From: Phycisphaerales bacterium
GTDB taxonomy: Bacteria > Planctomycetota > Phycisphaerae > Phycisphaerales > UBA1924
DNA: 64,000 nt
Assembly (NCBI GenBank): GCA_020846975.1
Contig: JADLCX010000058.1
Location: 1 to 64,000 of the forward strand
Direction: 5' to 3'
Both the position numbers and the translations under genes were made by a program. This document shows positions 31,401-39,504 of this stretch, in pieces (position 1 is the stretch's first letter; each line of letters begins with the position of its first letter). The notes below the pieces were generated by a model, which searched no databases, was not told the DNA's origin, and worked only from the letters and a program-made list of their open reading frames with translations.

Positions 31401-31596
31401 TCGGGCTGGCGACGGTGTCGGCCACGACCTGGGCGCTCGCGCCGGGATAGGTGGAGGTGACCTGCACCACCGGAGGCGTGATGTCGGGGTACTGCGCGAT
31501 CGGCAGCGTCGGGTACGCGACCGCTCCCATGATCACGATCAGGATCGAGATCACCATCGAAACAATCGGGCGACGTACCGGGAACTCGGCGAGCAT
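28396..31596 (-). CDS. RND multidrug efflux permease (HAE1/AcrB-like)
   Basis: A 1066-residue protein, the normal size for AcrB-type pumps. The N-terminus FPVRRPIVSMVISILIVIMG is the first membrane helix with the amphipathic lead-in, followed by YPDITPPVVQVTSTYPGASA in the first porter loop. Twelve membrane helices in two halves of six are visible, and the helix-4 region VVAIGIVVDDAIVVVENVE has the conserved acidic pair for proton relay. It uses the proton gradient to expel drugs or solvents from the inner membrane into the tripartite channel. It is the last gene of an outer membrane factor - adaptor - permease operon, 15 bases after the adaptor. Confidence 0.95.
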   Translation of the reverse strand: MLAEFPVRRPIVSMVISILIVIMGAVAYPTLPIAQYPDITPPVVQVTSTYPGASAQVVADTVASPIEQQVNGVPGMIYMESTSASDGSYTLKVTFELGTNIDIASVLVQNRVNIAMPKLPDEVKRNGVTTDRVSSNVITVFSLAPKDEEAAKKYDDLFIANYLTINVFDEIKRITGVGDAKIFPAKDYGIRLWLNPDKLKARDLTTMDVINALKEQNVQVAAGAIGQPPVPTGQAYQYNVSTLGRLNSVEQFENVIVRADGNRLIKVKDVARVELGGKSYDLLARYKGTPAAAMVVYQAPGGNAVQVARDVEKLLATKTESLPAGLEFATVYDTSKFVLSAIDAVFHTFVEALVLVLAVVVIFLGSLRLSLIPMLAIPVSIIGTFFFAKLMGFSVNMPVLFGLVVAIGIVVDDAIVVVENVEAVMNREHLPPKPATIKAMKEVLAPVMSITVVLMAVFVPTAFLPGISGQLFRQFALTIAASTFLSGVCAITLTPALCGVILRAHKEGHKPFILVRWFNQGFDALANGYARLIKVLVHPATVLFTLGGFAACVVAILWTFTKVPTGFVPLEDRGMVMIDVWMPDSASQERTLAAVAKVEKILSETEGVRNFTSLPGFSMINNNGSNYALFFIGLEDWKVRLPKGRDLNTIMADLRQKTSQIPDGLCIVFSLPAVDGVGSASGFDLRLQDRSGIGRAAMGELVQGLIVDGNAQSKLRGVSSAYRAAVPQLFADIDREKVKKLGIPLQDVFSTMSGYLAAAYVNDFNLFGRTWQVNVSADSRFRAALDDIKRLDVRKPDGSMVPLGSLLSVRESMGADRVIRYNIFPAAVVQGQPGPGVSSGESLKIVEEMATTKLPPGTTYEWTALSYQEKLVGNQAIIVFSMALLVVYLILAALYESWFIPLSVILSIPLAVLGAMAGLMHRGMDNNIYTQVGLVLLVGLGAKNAILIVEFAKAYREQGKGIVESAVEASRQRLRPILMTALAFILGVLPLMIATGAGAASRQAIGTAVFYGMIGNTFLGLIFTPVLYVVIQTITEKVFRQKPRSPEAPADSQPEDGHGAAAAQHA

Positions 31597-31611
31597 CGGG
31601 GGGATTCCTTC

Positions 31612-32859
31612 TCAGCGGTCGGAAGCCGCGGCGGGGGGCTCCTGCCGCTTGGGTGTCACCTTCGAGCCCGGACGGGCCTTGAGCACGCCCAGCACAATCA
31701 CGCGGTCATCGGAGGCCAGGCCCTTCTCCACCACCCGCATGCTGCCCTCGAGCGGCCCGATCTCGACACGCTTGGCCTGCACCTTGCTCTCTTCATCGAC
31801 GACCATCGCGTATCGCCCCTGCTGATCGCTGAGCAGCGCGGCCTCGGGGACCAGCATCGCCTTCCGGCTGGACATCGCGAACCGCACCGCGGCAAAGAGC
31901 CCCGGGACAAGCGTCTCGTCGGTGTTCTCGAAGCGAGTGCGGACTTCGAGCGTGCCGGTCTGCTTGTCGAGCTGCGGCTCGACATAATCGATGCGGCCGG
32001 TGACGCCGAAGTCCTCGCGATCGGCAAGCGAAAGCTCGCACGGGCGCCATTCGCCGGAGGGCAGGCGGCCGGGCTCGATCTTGCTCGCCCCCGGGATCTT
32101 CTCTCGCTCTCGCCGAACGGCCAGCACATCCGCCTCGTTGACATCGACGGACACGAACGAGGGCGTCGCCTGAACGATCGATGCCAGCAGCGTCGGCTCG
32201 CCGCGCCCCACGAGGTTGCCCACATCAACAAGGTTCTTGCTGATGCGGCCGTCGATCGGCGCCGTAACGGTGCAATAGCCGAGGTTCAGCAGAGCCTCGG
32301 TGAGCTCGGCCTTGGCCTTGTCGATGTCCGCGGCGGCGACATCGCGCTTGGCGGCCTTGATCACCGCGTCGATCTCGGGGCCCGCCCGCTGATCGGCCAG
32401 TTCGCGGGCAAGGCGGGCATCGCTCTCGGCGCCGAGCAGCGTGGCCTCGGCCGATTTCACGCGGGCCCGAGCCTGGGCGACGGCCGCCTGATACTGCTGC
32501 TTGTCGATCTCGAACAGCACTTCGCCCTTCTTGACGCGCTGGCCGGGCTGGAACGCGATCTTCTCCAGGAACCCCTGCACGCGCGCCCGCAGGTCCACGG
32601 CCTCGGAAGCCGTGATCGTTCCCGTGTACGTCAGGTAGGAGGTGACCTCGCGCTCGACCGGCTTCGCAACGATCACCTCGGGCGGTGGTGGGGGCGCGTA
32701 GGCGTTGGCGTCCTGCTTCTTCTCGCAACCGCCAATCGCAATCGCCGCGCACGCGGCGATCACGGGCCGGCAAACCGTTCGAGCGGTCGCACCACGGCGC
32801 CGGCGTTCCTCGCTTCGTCGTCGGACGTCGAGTGTCGCGCTAAGCCATTGGCGGGGCAT
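31612..32859 (-). CDS. RND efflux periplasmic adaptor (membrane fusion protein)
   Basis: About 415 residues from the ATG at 32859, which has AAGGA seven bases upstream; an ATG at 32880 overlapping the previous stop (ATGA) is also possible. A basic N-region and lipobox-like IAIGGC mark a lipoprotein or signal segment. PVEREVTSYLTYTGTITASEAVDLRARVQGFLEK starts the barrel and half-lipoyl region, written here across residues about 65-100; a helical hairpin with DKQQYQAAVAQARARVKSA follows, then the second lipoyl half (CTVTAPIDGRIS) and the membrane-proximal domain. It bridges the inner-membrane pump and the outer-membrane channel. Confidence 0.93.
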   Translation of the reverse strand: MPRQWLSATLDVRRRSEERRRRGATARTVCRPVIAACAAIAIGGCEKKQDANAYAPPPPPEVIVAKPVEREVTSYLTYTGTITASEAVDLRARVQGFLEKIAFQPGQRVKKGEVLFEIDKQQYQAAVAQARARVKSAEATLLGAESDARLARELADQRAGPEIDAVIKAAKRDVAAADIDKAKAELTEALLNLGYCTVTAPIDGRISKNLVDVGNLVGRGEPTLLASIVQATPSFVSVDVNEADVLAVRREREKIPGASKIEPGRLPSGEWRPCELSLADREDFGVTGRIDYVEPQLDKQTGTLEVRTRFENTDETLVPGLFAAVRFAMSSRKAMLVPEAALLSDQQGRYAMVVDEESKVQAKRVEIGPLEGSMRVVEKGLASDDRVIVLGVLKARPGSKVTPKRQEPPAAASDR

Positions 32860-32876
32860 CTGTAGTTCCTTGCTGT

Positions 32877-34610
32877 TCATGGGTTGGCCTTCGGGGCGTC
32901 CGCGGGTTCAGGCACCTCGGGTTCGCTGGGAGGGGGAGAGGAGGGGGGAGGGGGAGGGGCGCTCTGGTCCTCGGGGCGGGGGAAGCCCAGGTCTTTTCCC
33001 GCTTTCCACGCGGGATCGACGATGTCACCCCAGTCCGTCCTTGCCCGCATTCGTTCGATCGTCGCCGGGTCGACGAACTCCCGGTCCTGGCGGGTCTCCC
33101 ACCCGCCGCCGAGCGCGCGGTACGTGCGGACGGCGCCGAGCGCGATCGCCGCTCTCGCCACCACCAGGCTGTCCTCCTGCTCGACCAGTTGCGTCTGCGC
33201 GTCGTTTACGCGGATGAAGTCCACCGCGCCGGCCCGGTACTGGATCAGCGAGAGTTCCGCGCTGCGCTTGGAGGCGCTGACCGCTTCGCCGAGGAAACCC
33301 GTCCGTTCTTTCGACCTCAGAAACTCGGACAGTCCGGCCTCGACATCCGCCGCGGCGCGCAGAACGGACTCTTGGTACGCGGCGATCGCCTGCTCGTACC
33401 GGGCATCCTGCACGCGGATGTTGCTCTCGATGCGGCCGTAGTTGAAGATCGGCCAGTTCACCTGCAGGCCGATGAATCCCGCGAACGAGTTGGCGTCGAA
33501 GATGTTGCCGAGGTCCGGGTTGCGTCCGTTCTCGTAGTTGCTGCTCACCAGCCCGGTCGATCCGGCGATCGAGATGCGCGGCAGAAGATCGGCCGTTGCC
33601 TGCCCGATCCGTGCGCTCTGCGCCGCGGCCAGACGCTCGGCCGCGCGGACATCGGGCCTCCGACGCAGGAGGTCCGCGGGGATGCCCACGGCGAGGCCGA
33701 CCGGAGCGTCCGGAACGCGTCGCACACCCGCATCAACGGGAGCGAGTTCGGGATCGAGCGACGACGGCGCACGCCCCAGAAGCACGCACAGCGAGAGTGT
33801 CGCCTGGCGGTGCGCGTTCTCGAGGTCCGGGATCAGCGCCTGCGTGTTGGCGAGAGTTGCCCTTGCGGTCGCGACGTCGAGTTCGGAAACCGCGCCCGCG
33901 CGGAACCGAGTCTGAGTCAGGGCCAGGGTTTCGGCTTGCAGGCTCACGTTCGCCCGCGCGAACTCCAGCCGTTCTTCGAGCGACCGGATGAGAATGTACG
34001 ACGTGGCCACATCGGCCGCAAGCGTGACCAGCACGGCGTCGTAGTCGGCCACGCTGAACTGGACCTCGGCGTCCGCGGCCTCGATGCCACGCCGGAACTT
34101 GCCCCAGAAGTCCAGTTCCCACGCGGCCTGCAGCCCGAGCGAATCTGTCGCGAACGAGCGGTCTCCGCCCGCGGCCGCGTCGTTCTTGCTGACCTGGTTG
34201 TTATCGATCCCGCCGATGGCCTCCTGCGTCTGCGGGAAGAAGCTTCCGACCGCGATCCCCCGGGCCGCGCGGGCCTCCAGCACGCGAAGACCCGCCTGCC
34301 TGAGGGTGAGGTTCTGCGACACCGCGCTGCTCACGAGCGCCGTGAGCGTGGGGTCGTTGAAGGTCTCCCACCACCTCCCGCCGTCCGATGATGCCGCCGC
34401 GGCCGCGGACTGAGACTCCCAGGCCTGGTTGAACTCGGAGTCGGGCCGCTCGTAGTTGGGACCAACCATGCAGCCGCCCGTGCCGAGGCCGCAAGCCGCG
34501 AAGATGGTCAGCATGTGCATCCTGCAACGCGATCGCGACGCTTTCCGGCCCGAGCGGCAGGGTCGGGAGCGACAAGCGGTCACATCATGTTCGTGCTGAG
34601 CGGCCTTCAT
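32877..34610 (-). CDS. Outer membrane efflux lipoprotein (NodT/OprM type)
   Basis: About 577 residues from the ATG at 34610, chosen because GGAG lies six bases upstream and an Arg-rich n-region precedes the hydrophobic core; an ATG at 34514 or 34520 is possible. GTGGCMVGPNYERPD is the classic lipobox and start of NodT-family factors. Two OEP repeats follow (about 130-320 and 345-540) with long alpha-helical segments for the periplasmic tunnel. The last ~40 residues are a Pro/Ser-rich tail (PPPPPSSPPPSEPEVPEP), an unusual extension. It is the first gene of the efflux operon. Confidence 0.93.
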   Translation of the reverse strand: MKAAQHEHDVTACRSRPCRSGRKASRSRCRMHMLTIFAACGLGTGGCMVGPNYERPDSEFNQAWESQSAAAAASSDGGRWWETFNDPTLTALVSSAVSQNLTLRQAGLRVLEARAARGIAVGSFFPQTQEAIGGIDNNQVSKNDAAAGGDRSFATDSLGLQAAWELDFWGKFRRGIEAADAEVQFSVADYDAVLVTLAADVATSYILIRSLEERLEFARANVSLQAETLALTQTRFRAGAVSELDVATARATLANTQALIPDLENAHRQATLSLCVLLGRAPSSLDPELAPVDAGVRRVPDAPVGLAVGIPADLLRRRPDVRAAERLAAAQSARIGQATADLLPRISIAGSTGLVSSNYENGRNPDLGNIFDANSFAGFIGLQVNWPIFNYGRIESNIRVQDARYEQAIAAYQESVLRAAADVEAGLSEFLRSKERTGFLGEAVSASKRSAELSLIQYRAGAVDFIRVNDAQTQLVEQEDSLVVARAAIALGAVRTYRALGGGWETRQDREFVDPATIERMRARTDWGDIVDPAWKAGKDLGFPRPEDQSAPPPPPSSPPPSEPEVPEPADAPKANP

Positions 34611-34731
34611 CTTCGACTCCGAGGCCCAGCGGATGGTGTACCCGCGAGGCCGACAACTCCCCATGATACATGAAACCGAGAGCCGTGTGCGGAGCCTGGC
34701 GCTCGACGCGGGGCGTACCGGCGGAGAACCG

Positions 34732-35541
34732 TCAATACGCCTCGCGGACGAATTTCCGACCTTTGAGCGAAGCCTGATCGTCGTACGCGCCCTTCATGGA
34801 TCGCTTCGGCAACTTGACCTTCTCTCGCGGCGCCTTCTTGTGCGGGATCGCATCGAGGATGTGCATGATCGCGTTGAGGCGTGCCCGCTTCTTGTCATCC
34901 GAGTGCAGGATGTGCCAGGGCGCGTGCTTGGTGTCGGTCGCTTTGAGCATCGCGTCTCGGGCGCGTGAGTACTCGAACCACTTGCTCCGCGATGGCAGGT
35001 CCATCGGGCTCAGCTTCCACTGTCGAAGCGGATCGTCGATTCGCGCCTCGAAGCGACGCTTCTGTTCCTTGTCGCTGACCTCAAGCCAGATCTTGATCAG
35101 GTGGATCCCCGCCGAGGTGATGTACCACTCGATCTGCGGACAGTGCTCGAGGAACCCCTGGTACTGATCGCGGGTGCAGAACCCCATCACGTGCTCGACG
35201 CCGGCGCGGTTGTACCACGAGCGATCGAAGATCACGACCTCGCCCGCCGCGGGGAAGTGCTGCATGTAGCGCTGCATGTACATCTGCGTCTTCTGGCGGT
35301 CCGACGGTGCGGGCAGCGCCACCAGCCGAAACACGCGAGGGCTGACGCGTTCGGTCAGCGCCTTGATCACGCCGCCCTTGCCCGCGGCGTCTCGACCCTC
35401 GAAGACAATGATCGCCCGTAATCCCTTGTGCTTGACCCATTCCTGAAGTTCGCAGAGCCTTGCCTGCAGTTTGCGAAGTTCCTTTTCGTACTGTTTGCTT
35501 TTCAGACGGGGCGGGGTCCGGTCCGAACTGGTCTTCTTCAA
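34732..35541 (-). CDS. ppk2: Polyphosphate kinase 2 (PPK2)
   Basis: A 269-residue protein. Walker A is FEGRDAAGKGG (about 47-57), Walker B VIFDRSWYNRAGVE (about 103-116), and the lid element is near QKRRFEARIDDPLRQWKLSP. These are the signatures of single-domain class I PPK2, which phosphorylate nucleoside diphosphates with polyphosphate, or the reverse. With the CHAD-Ppx-HD protein (44-47 kb) and PhoU it forms a polyphosphate and phosphate theme in the window, though the genes are far apart. Confidence 0.95.
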   Translation of the reverse strand: MKKTSSDRTPPRLKSKQYEKELRKLQARLCELQEWVKHKGLRAIIVFEGRDAAGKGGVIKALTERVSPRVFRLVALPAPSDRQKTQMYMQRYMQHFPAAGEVVIFDRSWYNRAGVEHVMGFCTRDQYQGFLEHCPQIEWYITSAGIHLIKIWLEVSDKEQKRRFEARIDDPLRQWKLSPMDLPSRSKWFEYSRARDAMLKATDTKHAPWHILHSDDKKRARLNAIMHILDAIPHKKAPREKVKLPKRSMKGAYDDQASLKGRKFVREAY

Positions 35542-35711
35542 GCCGTTTCCCCTTGTTCATGGCCGCCCAGGCAGTCCGTGGACCGTGATCGCTCGGCGCG
35601 ACGAGCGTCGGTCGCGCGTTATCCACACCGATTGTACACCGCGAACGTATACGGAGATTCCTGTGTAGTATTTCGTCCGCTCATGGCTGGCTCGCACAGA
35701 CAGGAGGTTGT

Positions 35712-36002
35712 ATGAGATCTCGCAGATCGAGTTCGCTCACCCGCGCGCGTGCCGCCGCTTTGCTGACGGTGGCCGTTGTCTTCACGGCCTCGGGCTGTGA
35801 GACCGGCGGCCAGGGAGCCGTCTCCGGTGGAGCGATCGGCGCGCTGGGGGGTCTGGCCATTGGTTCGCTCAGCGGCAACGCGGGTGCCGGCGCGGCCATC
35901 GGCGCGATCTCGGGCGCTGTCGCCGGCGGGATCATCGGCGATCAGAACCGACGCGCCGAGGAACGCCAGCGTGAGATGCGATACGGAGGGTCACAGCAGT
36001 GA
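35712..36002 (+). CDS. Glycine-zipper lipoprotein
   Basis: A 96-residue protein with AGGAGG (35702-35707) ahead of the ATG. A signal peptide ends with lipobox FTASGC. The mature part is a glycine zipper: GAIGALGGLAIGSLSGNAGAG followed by AAIGAISGAVAGGIIGDQ, written here as two halves. A charged tail ends RREERQREM-like (RRAEERQREMRYGG). Such proteins insert in or lie on the outer membrane. Its stop overlaps the GTG start of the next gene (GTGA). Confidence 0.85.
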   Translation: MRSRRSSSLTRARAAALLTVAVVFTASGCETGGQGAVSGGAIGALGGLAIGSLSGNAGAGAAIGAISGAVAGGIIGDQNRRAEERQREMRYGGSQQ

Positions 36003-36604
36003 GAACGCGAACAATGGACCCCGCCCGGGCGTGCCGCATCGTCGTTGTCACGGCGTTGGCTGCCGTTGCCGGGTGCCACGCCCATAAAGTCGAACAGTCC
36101 TCGAATCCGGCGCTCCGGCCCATCGTAACGCCCGCCGGCGGAACGAGTGTGGACGCCGATCGTGCAATGCTTGCCCGCTTCGTCGGGGATTGGTCCTTCG
36201 AGGGCCACGCCTCCGCCGCCGACGGCGAGGCCGCGAAGGCCACGGGCCGTGCCGCCGGCGTGATCGAGAACGAGCACTTCGTGCTGATCGACCTCCGGGT
36301 TGAGAGCGGCCGATTCGGGGCTCGCGGCGAGCGCAAGGGCGGCTCACTGCTGCTGGCGTCCGAACCCGGCATCGGCCTGACAATGACCGGCTGGGGCGGG
36401 TCATCGCCTTCGATCGTGCGTTTGGTGGGTCGTGCCGAGGGAAGCGGATCGAGATTCAGCTTCGACGAGGTCAAGAGTTCGGGCGCGCGCCGCGTGAACC
36501 TGTCGTTCGAGTTCGAGGCCGATGATCGGTTCGTCGCCACGATCCGGGATGCGACGAACTCGAGCGTGCTCGGCAGTTACACGTTCACGCGGGTGATCCG
36601 CTGA
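35999..36604 (+). CDS. Lipocalin-like lipoprotein (DUF1579-like)
   Basis: About 201 residues from a GTG overlapping the previous stop; an ATG at 36014 would remove five residues. The signal peptide has lipobox AAVAGC. The mature domain begins MLARFVGDWSFEGHAS, a W-containing strand typical of DUF1579/lipocalin-like barrels, and continues with alternating strands to LGSYTFTRVI. The function is unknown. Co-translation with the glycine-zipper lipoprotein suggests a shared envelope role. Confidence 0.65.
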   Translation: MRTRTMDPARACRIVVVTALAAVAGCHAHKVEQSSNPALRPIVTPAGGTSVDADRAMLARFVGDWSFEGHASAADGEAAKATGRAAGVIENEHFVLIDLRVESGRFGARGERKGGSLLLASEPGIGLTMTGWGGSSPSIVRLVGRAEGSGSRFSFDEVKSSGARRVNLSFEFEADDRFVATIRDATNSSVLGSYTFTRVIR

Positions 36605-36684
36605 CACGACACGCGTGGCCGTTGATTGACCGTTGGCAGCGACGCTTGTTTCCCGCGTCCAACTCGCGGGGAAAGGAAGTGGGG

Positions 36685-37977
36685 ATGGCCTGCCTTGCTC
36701 GGATGGTGTCATCTCGCCGCGCTGGAATCCGCAGTCCGCTGGTGTATATGGCTTGGTTGGCCGCTGCGGCGTCGACCAGTGCCCAGCCTCCCGAGCCGGG
36801 GCAACCGCCCGCCCCCGCCGAGGCCTCCGCGCCGTCCGCAACCCCTGAGTTCGTCGGTCCGCCTCCCAACGACCCCAGGCCGCCAACCGGAATCGACGAG
36901 GAACTCGACGCCATGACCCCGGGGGTCGCGCTCAAGCGCGAGTTCGACCGCATCGCGGCCGCGACAAACCTCCGACTGGGCGTAGCCAACACACTCTTGT
37001 TCCAGCAGGCAAGCGGGGGCCCGGGTGAACGCACGGCCGGCGGCGGCGATCTGGACCTTCTCGCCAAGTGGACGGCTATCGGCGCGGGAACCACGGACAC
37101 GGGCATCCTCGCGTTCGCGGGCGAGTATCGCTACCAGATCGGGGATCAGGCGCCCTCCGCGCTGGGTGGTCAGATCGGCACGCTCCTGCCGACCACCAAC
37201 GGTTTCGGAGAGCGCCCGGTGGTGGTCAAGGAGTTGTACTGGGATCAGCGGTTGTTCGACGACCACTTTCGATTCGCGGTCGGCCGCATCGATCCCGAGA
37301 ACCTGTTCGGCGGCCATCGACTCCAGAGCGCGAACTTCTTCTTCTTCAACAAGGCCTTTTCGAGCAACCCCACGGTCGCGTACCCCGGCCCGGGGCTCGC
37401 CGCGGCGGCGCAGATCAAGCCTGTCGATTGGCTGTACGTCTCCGGCGGGATCACCGATGCCAACGGAAAAGCCACCGTCGGGAACTTCGAGGGGTTCTTT
37501 GATGACGGCGAGTTTCTCGCGTTCGGCGAGTTCGGCCTGACGCCGACGATCGAAGGTCTGGGCACGGGTCGATACCGATTGGCCTTGTGGCACGTTGACG
37601 CCCGTGACGATGCCGATGTGCCTTCGGATCAGGGGATCACCGTCTCGCTCGATCAGGACATCGGCGAACGAATCACGGTGTTTGCCCGCTACGGCTACGC
37701 GGATGGCGAGGTGACATCGGTCACCAACTCGGTGCAGGGCGGCGTCGGGATCAAGAAGGTCCTGGCGAAGGAAGACATGCTCGGCGTCGCCGCCGCATGG
37801 TCGCGGTCGGCCGCGGAAGACAAGCGGGATGAGAAGGTGGTCGAGGTGTTCCACCGGTTCCAGGTCACCGAGACCTCGCAGTTCACGATCGGCGCCGAAG
37901 TGATCTTCGACCCGAGCAACGCCCCGGACGACGATGTTCTGGGCGTATTCTCCGCACGTCTCCGGATCGCGTTCTAG
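36685..37977 (+). CDS. OprB-family carbohydrate porin
   Basis: About 430 residues from the ATG at 36685, with GGAAG and GGGG just upstream. A signal peptide ends STSAQ. A Pro-rich spacer (about 37-75) precedes a beta-barrel starting ALKREFDRIAAATNLRLGVANT. Segments such as ELYWDQRLFDDHFRFAVGRID, NLFGGHRLQSANFFFFN and the C-terminal FSARLRIAF, ending in Phe, match OprB porins of the outer membrane. It precedes aspA by 39 bases, so it may admit substrates for the aspartase/dicarboxylate unit rather than sugars, an inference from context. Confidence 0.85.
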   Translation: MACLARMVSSRRAGIRSPLVYMAWLAAAASTSAQPPEPGQPPAPAEASAPSATPEFVGPPPNDPRPPTGIDEELDAMTPGVALKREFDRIAAATNLRLGVANTLLFQQASGGPGERTAGGGDLDLLAKWTAIGAGTTDTGILAFAGEYRYQIGDQAPSALGGQIGTLLPTTNGFGERPVVVKELYWDQRLFDDHFRFAVGRIDPENLFGGHRLQSANFFFFNKAFSSNPTVAYPGPGLAAAAQIKPVDWLYVSGGITDANGKATVGNFEGFFDDGEFLAFGEFGLTPTIEGLGTGRYRLALWHVDARDDADVPSDQGITVSLDQDIGERITVFARYGYADGEVTSVTNSVQGGVGIKKVLAKEDMLGVAAAWSRSAAEDKRDEKVVEVFHRFQVTETSQFTIGAEVIFDPSNAPDDDVLGVFSARLRIAF

Positions 37978-38016
37978 GCATTGTGCGCGGCGAGGCCGCG
38001 GGAAGGATGGTCGTTG

Positions 38017-39456
38017 ATGGCTTCGGGCAAACGGAACCGCGAGCGCCAGGGCGGCTCTCGCACACGGATCGAGCACGACCTTCTCGGAAAGAAGGCGATC
38101 CCCGCATCGGCCTACTACGGCGTGCAGTCGGCCCGCGCCATGGAGAACTTCGCGATCTCGGGTGTCAAACTTTACCTCTACCCCGACATCGTCCGAGGCT
38201 TCGCGATGGTGAAGTTGGCCGCCGCGCGTGCCAACCACGAGTGCGACCGCAAGGCGATGCCCGCCCGTGTCCTCAAAGGCATCGAAGCGGCGTGCAAAGA
38301 CCTGCTCGACGGCAGACTCCACGATCAGTTCGACATCGACGTCTACCAGGGCGGCGCGGGAACCTCGACCAACATGGCCGCCAACGAGATCATCGCCAAC
38401 CGCGCTCTCGAACACATGGGGCACAGAAAGGGCGAGTACCGGTTCTGCGACCCTCACGACCATGTCAACCTGGCCCAATCGACCAACGACGCGTACCCAA
38501 GTGCGCTCCATGTCGCGATGCTCCTGGGCAACGACAGGCTGATCGACGAGCTGAACCGGCTGACCAGGTCCTTCCGGGATAAGGGCAGGAAGTTTGCGCG
38601 CATCGTCAAGATGGGACGCACCCAACTGCAGGACGCTGTGCCGATGACCCTCGGGCAGGAGTTCGACGCGTGGGCACGCAGCCTGCAGGATGAGATCGGC
38701 GCGCTCCGCGCGGTCGAACGCGTGCTGTGCGAGGTCAACATGGGCGGCACGGCCATCGGCACCGGCCTGAACGCGCCCCGCGGCTACGCGGCCAGGTGCG
38801 CCCGTCATCTGGCACGCATCACCGGGCGCCCGATCCACCTGGCCGCCAACCTGGTCGAGGCGACTCAGGACACGCAGTCGTACGTGCTCTATTCGTCCGT
38901 GCTCAAGAGCCTGGCGATCAAGCTCTCCAAGATCTGCAACGATCTCCGGCTTCTTTCCTCGGGCCCGCGCGCCGGGCTGCACGAGATCAACCTGCCCGCG
39001 ATGCAGCCGGGCTCCTCGATCATGCCGGGCAAGGTCAATCCCGTCATTCCCGAGGTGGTCAATCAGGTGTGCTACCGCGTCATCGGGAGCGACACGACCG
39101 TCACCATGGCGGCCGAAGCGGGCCAACTCCAGCTCAACGTCATGGAGCCGGTGATCGCGGCCTGCATTTTCGAGTCGCAGATGCTCGTGGTCAACGCCGC
39201 CGCTTCGCTCAGGATCAACTGCGTCGACGGCATCACCGCCAACGCCGATGCCTGCCGCGCCATGGTCGAGCGGAGCATCGGGATCGTCACGGCGCTGAAT
39301 CCCGTGCTCGGCTACGAGACGGCCACCAGCCTCGCGGCCGAGGCGCTCCGGACCGGCAAGGGTGTCGTCGATCTGGTTCGTGAGAAGCGGCTTTTGTCCG
39401 AGGCACAGATCCGCAGCGTTCTTGATCCTCGAAAGATGGCCGGCACGGCCCGCTGA
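38017..39456 (+). CDS. aspA: Aspartate ammonia-lyase
   Basis: A 479-residue protein, the size of bacterial aspartases. TRIEHDLLGKKAIPASAYYG is the aspartase/fumarase N-terminus. DVYQGGAGTSTNMAANEIIANRA and the superfamily signature GSSIMPGKVNPVIPEV with catalytic Ser are intact. It deaminates L-aspartate to fumarate and ammonia. The next gene, 48 bases on, is a Dcu-type dicarboxylate carrier, the usual partner for fumarate or succinate exchange in anaerobic aspartate use. Confidence 0.93.
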   Translation: MASGKRNRERQGGSRTRIEHDLLGKKAIPASAYYGVQSARAMENFAISGVKLYLYPDIVRGFAMVKLAAARANHECDRKAMPARVLKGIEAACKDLLDGRLHDQFDIDVYQGGAGTSTNMAANEIIANRALEHMGHRKGEYRFCDPHDHVNLAQSTNDAYPSALHVAMLLGNDRLIDELNRLTRSFRDKGRKFARIVKMGRTQLQDAVPMTLGQEFDAWARSLQDEIGALRAVERVLCEVNMGGTAIGTGLNAPRGYAARCARHLARITGRPIHLAANLVEATQDTQSYVLYSSVLKSLAIKLSKICNDLRLLSSGPRAGLHEINLPAMQPGSSIMPGKVNPVIPEVVNQVCYRVIGSDTTVTMAAEAGQLQLNVMEPVIAACIFESQMLVVNAAASLRINCVDGITANADACRAMVERSIGIVTALNPVLGYETATSLAAEALRTGKGVVDLVREKRLLSEAQIRSVLDPRKMAGTAR

Positions 39457-39504
39457 CTCTCCCGGCCGTCCTCATCCGCCCGAACCGCTCGCGTTGGAGG
39501 CAGC

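Noticed and set aside
29983-32865. A plus-strand open frame of 960 codons opposite the RND efflux genes
   Set aside because: Its product is low-complexity His/Asp/Glu/Arg, the usual antisense pattern, while the minus strand encodes clear RND permease and adaptor motifs.
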